Source of the DNA: Thunnus maccoyii
Lineage: Eukaryota; Chordata; Actinopteri; Scombriformes; Scombridae
Reading direction: 5' to 3'
NCBI RefSeq assembly: GCF_910596095.1
Contig: NC_056550.1
Location: forward strand, 14,478,501 to 14,542,500
DNA: 64,000 nucleotides
Below the pieces are notes generated by a model, which was not told the origin of the DNA, did not search any database, and worked only from the letters and a program-made list of their open reading frames with translations. Position numbers and translations under genes: made by a program. Shown here piece after piece: positions 60,673 to 64,000 of this stretch (the first letter of the stretch is position 1; the number at the start of each line of letters is the position of its first letter).

Positions 60673-61719
60673 CTGCAAAAGAAAACATTATACAGTTACA
60701 TTCAGTCTATTACCACCTAGCAGAGTGGTTCCCATTTCCCAGCCTGGGGGTCAGAACCCCCAAAGGGGTCCCACGATAAATCTGAGAGGTCACCTGAACA
60801 GGATAAGAAATAAAAAGTATTTGTTTCTGTTATACAGGATTATATGTCTCTAATTTTGACCCTTTTGGTGTGAAATACAATTTATTTTCCCCTGTTTAAA
60901 AATCATTCTTGTTTAAGTGCTGGGTCTCTCGGTTTTTTTTGTTGTTGTTAAAGTTGCATTTAATTTTTGTTATGTTCATATTTGAATGATATTTTGATTT
61001 CATTAAGTGGTTAATAGTTAGGGTCCAAATGTTCTTTCTTACATGATTATTATTCCTTTCATAGACAAACATTGTATGTTCATCAAAGTATACAACTTAT
61101 TTTTAAGCCTCCCCAGCACCCCCTAAATTTATTTTATTGAAATAAATAAATTGAATTAATTGACGAATTAATCGGGAAAGAAAATAAGGAAATTACTTTT
61201 GAGAGCTTGCAGTTCAAAACAGGAACTAGGAAAAAATTCAAATCAACATACGCACATAGCCATAAAAGGCATAGACTGTATAAAGGATAAAAGGTACATC
61301 CAATTAATGTAGTTATGTTGTAAATAAGAATTAGCCTAGTTAAAAAAATTAAGAATTAGAAGATTTAGTTTTAGGGTCAAGGTTTGAATTTGGCTTAGGT
61401 TTTAGGGTGGGGTATTGGATGGTTAGACAGTTAGCAGACAAGACAATTGTGTGTAATGTTTTATGTGTGTATTCCCCCGAATACACTAAGAAACATTGAA
61501 TTATAGGGTTATTAGCAGTTTGGAGACAGTTCCCTAAAGACCGGTAAAAGCTTAATAAACTCATATATGAGTAAAAGTAAATATTCATGCATTTGAGATA
61601 AAACTCACTTGTTTTATTCGATGCGTGTTCATTTTCCCCTCTTTTTGTTCTCACTTGCCTACCGACTGTCGTTACATATTACCATAGCAAAAGCAAAAAA
61701 AGACGATCATTCTTCTTAC

Positions 61720-61855
61720 CTTGAATACTGAGTCCTTTTCACCTGTGGATTTTTAAAATATCCTGCAATCACACTTTTTCCTTCGGTCTGGAAGTTGTTG
61801 CCGACTAAACCTGTAGGACTGCTGCTACTGTACAGGATGTGTCGGCCGACTGGGC
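61720..61855 (-). other. samd9l: Probable 5' UTR exon region of SAMD9L copy 2
   Basis: Donor TATTCAAG then gtaagaag at 61720, conserved with 42790 in arm 1. The upstream exon edge and the start site are not fixed. The flank to the right (61860-62160) recurs at 51590-51695, so it may be the original promoter. Confidence 0.45.
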
Positions 61856-62155
61856 TGAATGACTCACTGCGTCTGCTCAGATCTCAGTTTCACCACATCC
61901 CCAAACCTTTCTGTCCTGAATGCACAGAAATAAGATTGGTATTGATCTCCTCCTCTGATGGTAAGCAAACATATTTCCCATCATGTTTGAGTGTTTCTTT
62001 AATTGTTACTTTCTGGCTATATTGCATTGTAGGTGGTTTATATCCTGATCTGTGAGTCTGGTTTTAGATACACTATAACTCTGTAAAGGTCCTTTTTGTC
62101 AGAGGCCTGATTGTACTTAACAATGCTCCAAAACATTTAATTAACAGACACATAC

Positions 62156-63193
62156 TATAGCTACAGTTAACATTGGTTGGAGCACCCGACCTAACACAGA
62201 CTGGAGTGCATACCAGCTACAGTTAAATGAAGACATATTTTTTTAATGTACAATAATAAAAGTGTTACATTTTCTTTGCGGCACTGAGCCTTGATAAATA
62301 TTCCATACTGAGATGCATCAAGATCAATGAACAAACACAATCTTAGTATAAAAAAAATAGAATTTAATGTGCAAGTCATTAACTTCACTTTGACACCCTT
62401 GAAAAGTTCATATACATGAGCGTTCTGCAGCCTGACCTCTAAACTCATATTTGACTAGATAATCAAATGAGGCTAAAATTACCTACAGTATTCAGATGCT
62501 TACCTGAACACCCTTTGGAACAGCCCACTCTTACCGAGTCAGCACGATAAAGTCTTGATTGACAAAAAGAGAAGCAGTCTAGCAGCATTAACTGGAATCA
62601 AGCACATTTAGCATAGTTAATTTTAAAGATCTGTACCCATACAGCACAGTGATATTTTTAAAAAAAAGGCACATTGGCCACATTAAATGATTTATCATCA
62701 ATGATCCAAATTCTGAATCGGTCTATACAAAAATATACATACAGTATCTGTGCAGTGAACAGGCTCACTGAGAAATACAACATTGCACAATAAAACTACC
62801 CAAGTGTTCAATAACATCCACACAATGTTTCCCACAATAGAGGCCAGAGATTTTTGGGACAAACACTATTTTGGACATGCCATTATAAAATAATAATAAA
62901 AAAATTCTCTTTGCTCAGTCCAGCTACAAGATAATGTCCAACAACGCCATGTTGGATATCTGACCTCTTCAAGGCAGAGACAGACTTGTGGACGGTTCTG
63001 TCGGGGAACATTTTAACCCAGGTGAGCAGAAGGCACTTAATTCAGGGTGCAGCTGCTATGCTAGGCAGTGGATCCCAGGCACTGCAGGCCTGGTCCTCAC
63101 CAGCACACGGCACAGCAACTGAGCCCCACTTGGTGTCCACTCTTTAAGGCAATGCTCCCCGTCTGTGCTGGGTCCACCTGACTCTGGTCCGGT
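62156..63193 (-). other. ern1: ERN1 3' UTR and flank
   Basis: Follows the ERN1 stop codon at 63194. ATTAAA-type hexamers on the minus strand occur near 62240 and 62362; no clear AATAAA was seen. No other gene is apparent; the small open frames here lack any recognisable domain. Confidence 0.45.

Positions 63194-64000
<807 letters not shown>

Larger units (their letters stand above)
52572..61855. repeat. Segmental duplication, arm 2 (about 9.3 kb)
   Basis: Direct repeat of 32796-42946. The 3' flank (52572-54672) aligns almost base for base with 32796-34892. It lacks the SINE and LINE fragments of arm 1, so it is closer to the ancestral layout. Confidence 0.85.

Overview
The window reads as nuclear DNA of a ray-finned fish, most likely a percomorph teleost. 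Four lines of evidence support this: intron-split vertebrate genes with GT/AG junctions, long CA/TG microsatellites, fish-type dispersed repeats (hAT, Tc1, tRNA-SINE and a MITE with GCTGCAAC-type ends), and protein matches to vertebrate families. All recognised genes lie on the minus strand. Exon limits were read by eye from splice sites, reading phase and remembered family sequence; no database was searched.

Layout from left to right. (1) 3,623-18,502 (5' UTR perhaps to about 22.5 kb): complete TBC1D16, a Rab GTPase-activating protein, 12 coding exons, 752 codons. (2) 24,258-32,139: complete GAA, lysosomal acid alpha-glucosidase, 19 coding exons, 932 codons. (3) 32.8-61.9 kb: a tandem segmental duplication carrying two full-length SAMD9/SAMD9L-like genes (1,547 and 1,544 codons). 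Between them lies a third, truncated copy that keeps only the upstream intron and the ATG exon. This part is rich in mobile elements: a non-autonomous hAT element with a perfect 8-bp target duplication, whose left end plus host flank was triplicated, a solo-LTR-like insert, a Tc1 remnant and a tRNA-derived SINE. (4) 63,194-64,000: the last two exons of ERN1 (IRE1alpha), which runs off the right edge and has an unusually long C-terminal tail.

TBC1D16, GAA and ERN1 are housekeeping genes (Rab recycling, lysosomal glycogen breakdown, unfolded protein response), all on chromosome 17q in human. They form the stable background. The SAMD9L-like pair is the accessory, fast-evolving part: a large innate-immune STAND-like NTPase family, here expanding by duplication. 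In the two copies the N-terminal third (SAM and AlbA_2 regions) is divergent while the central NTPase third is almost identical, which looks like gene conversion. Both use a 65-nt exon carrying only ATG+G of the coding sequence, so the start codon is separated from one giant coding exon. The orphan third copy of this exon keeps its splice sites and could act as an alternative first exon for the downstream gene.

No CRISPR array, operon, real tRNA or rRNA gene was found. Most remaining sequence is intron, UTR or old repeat.
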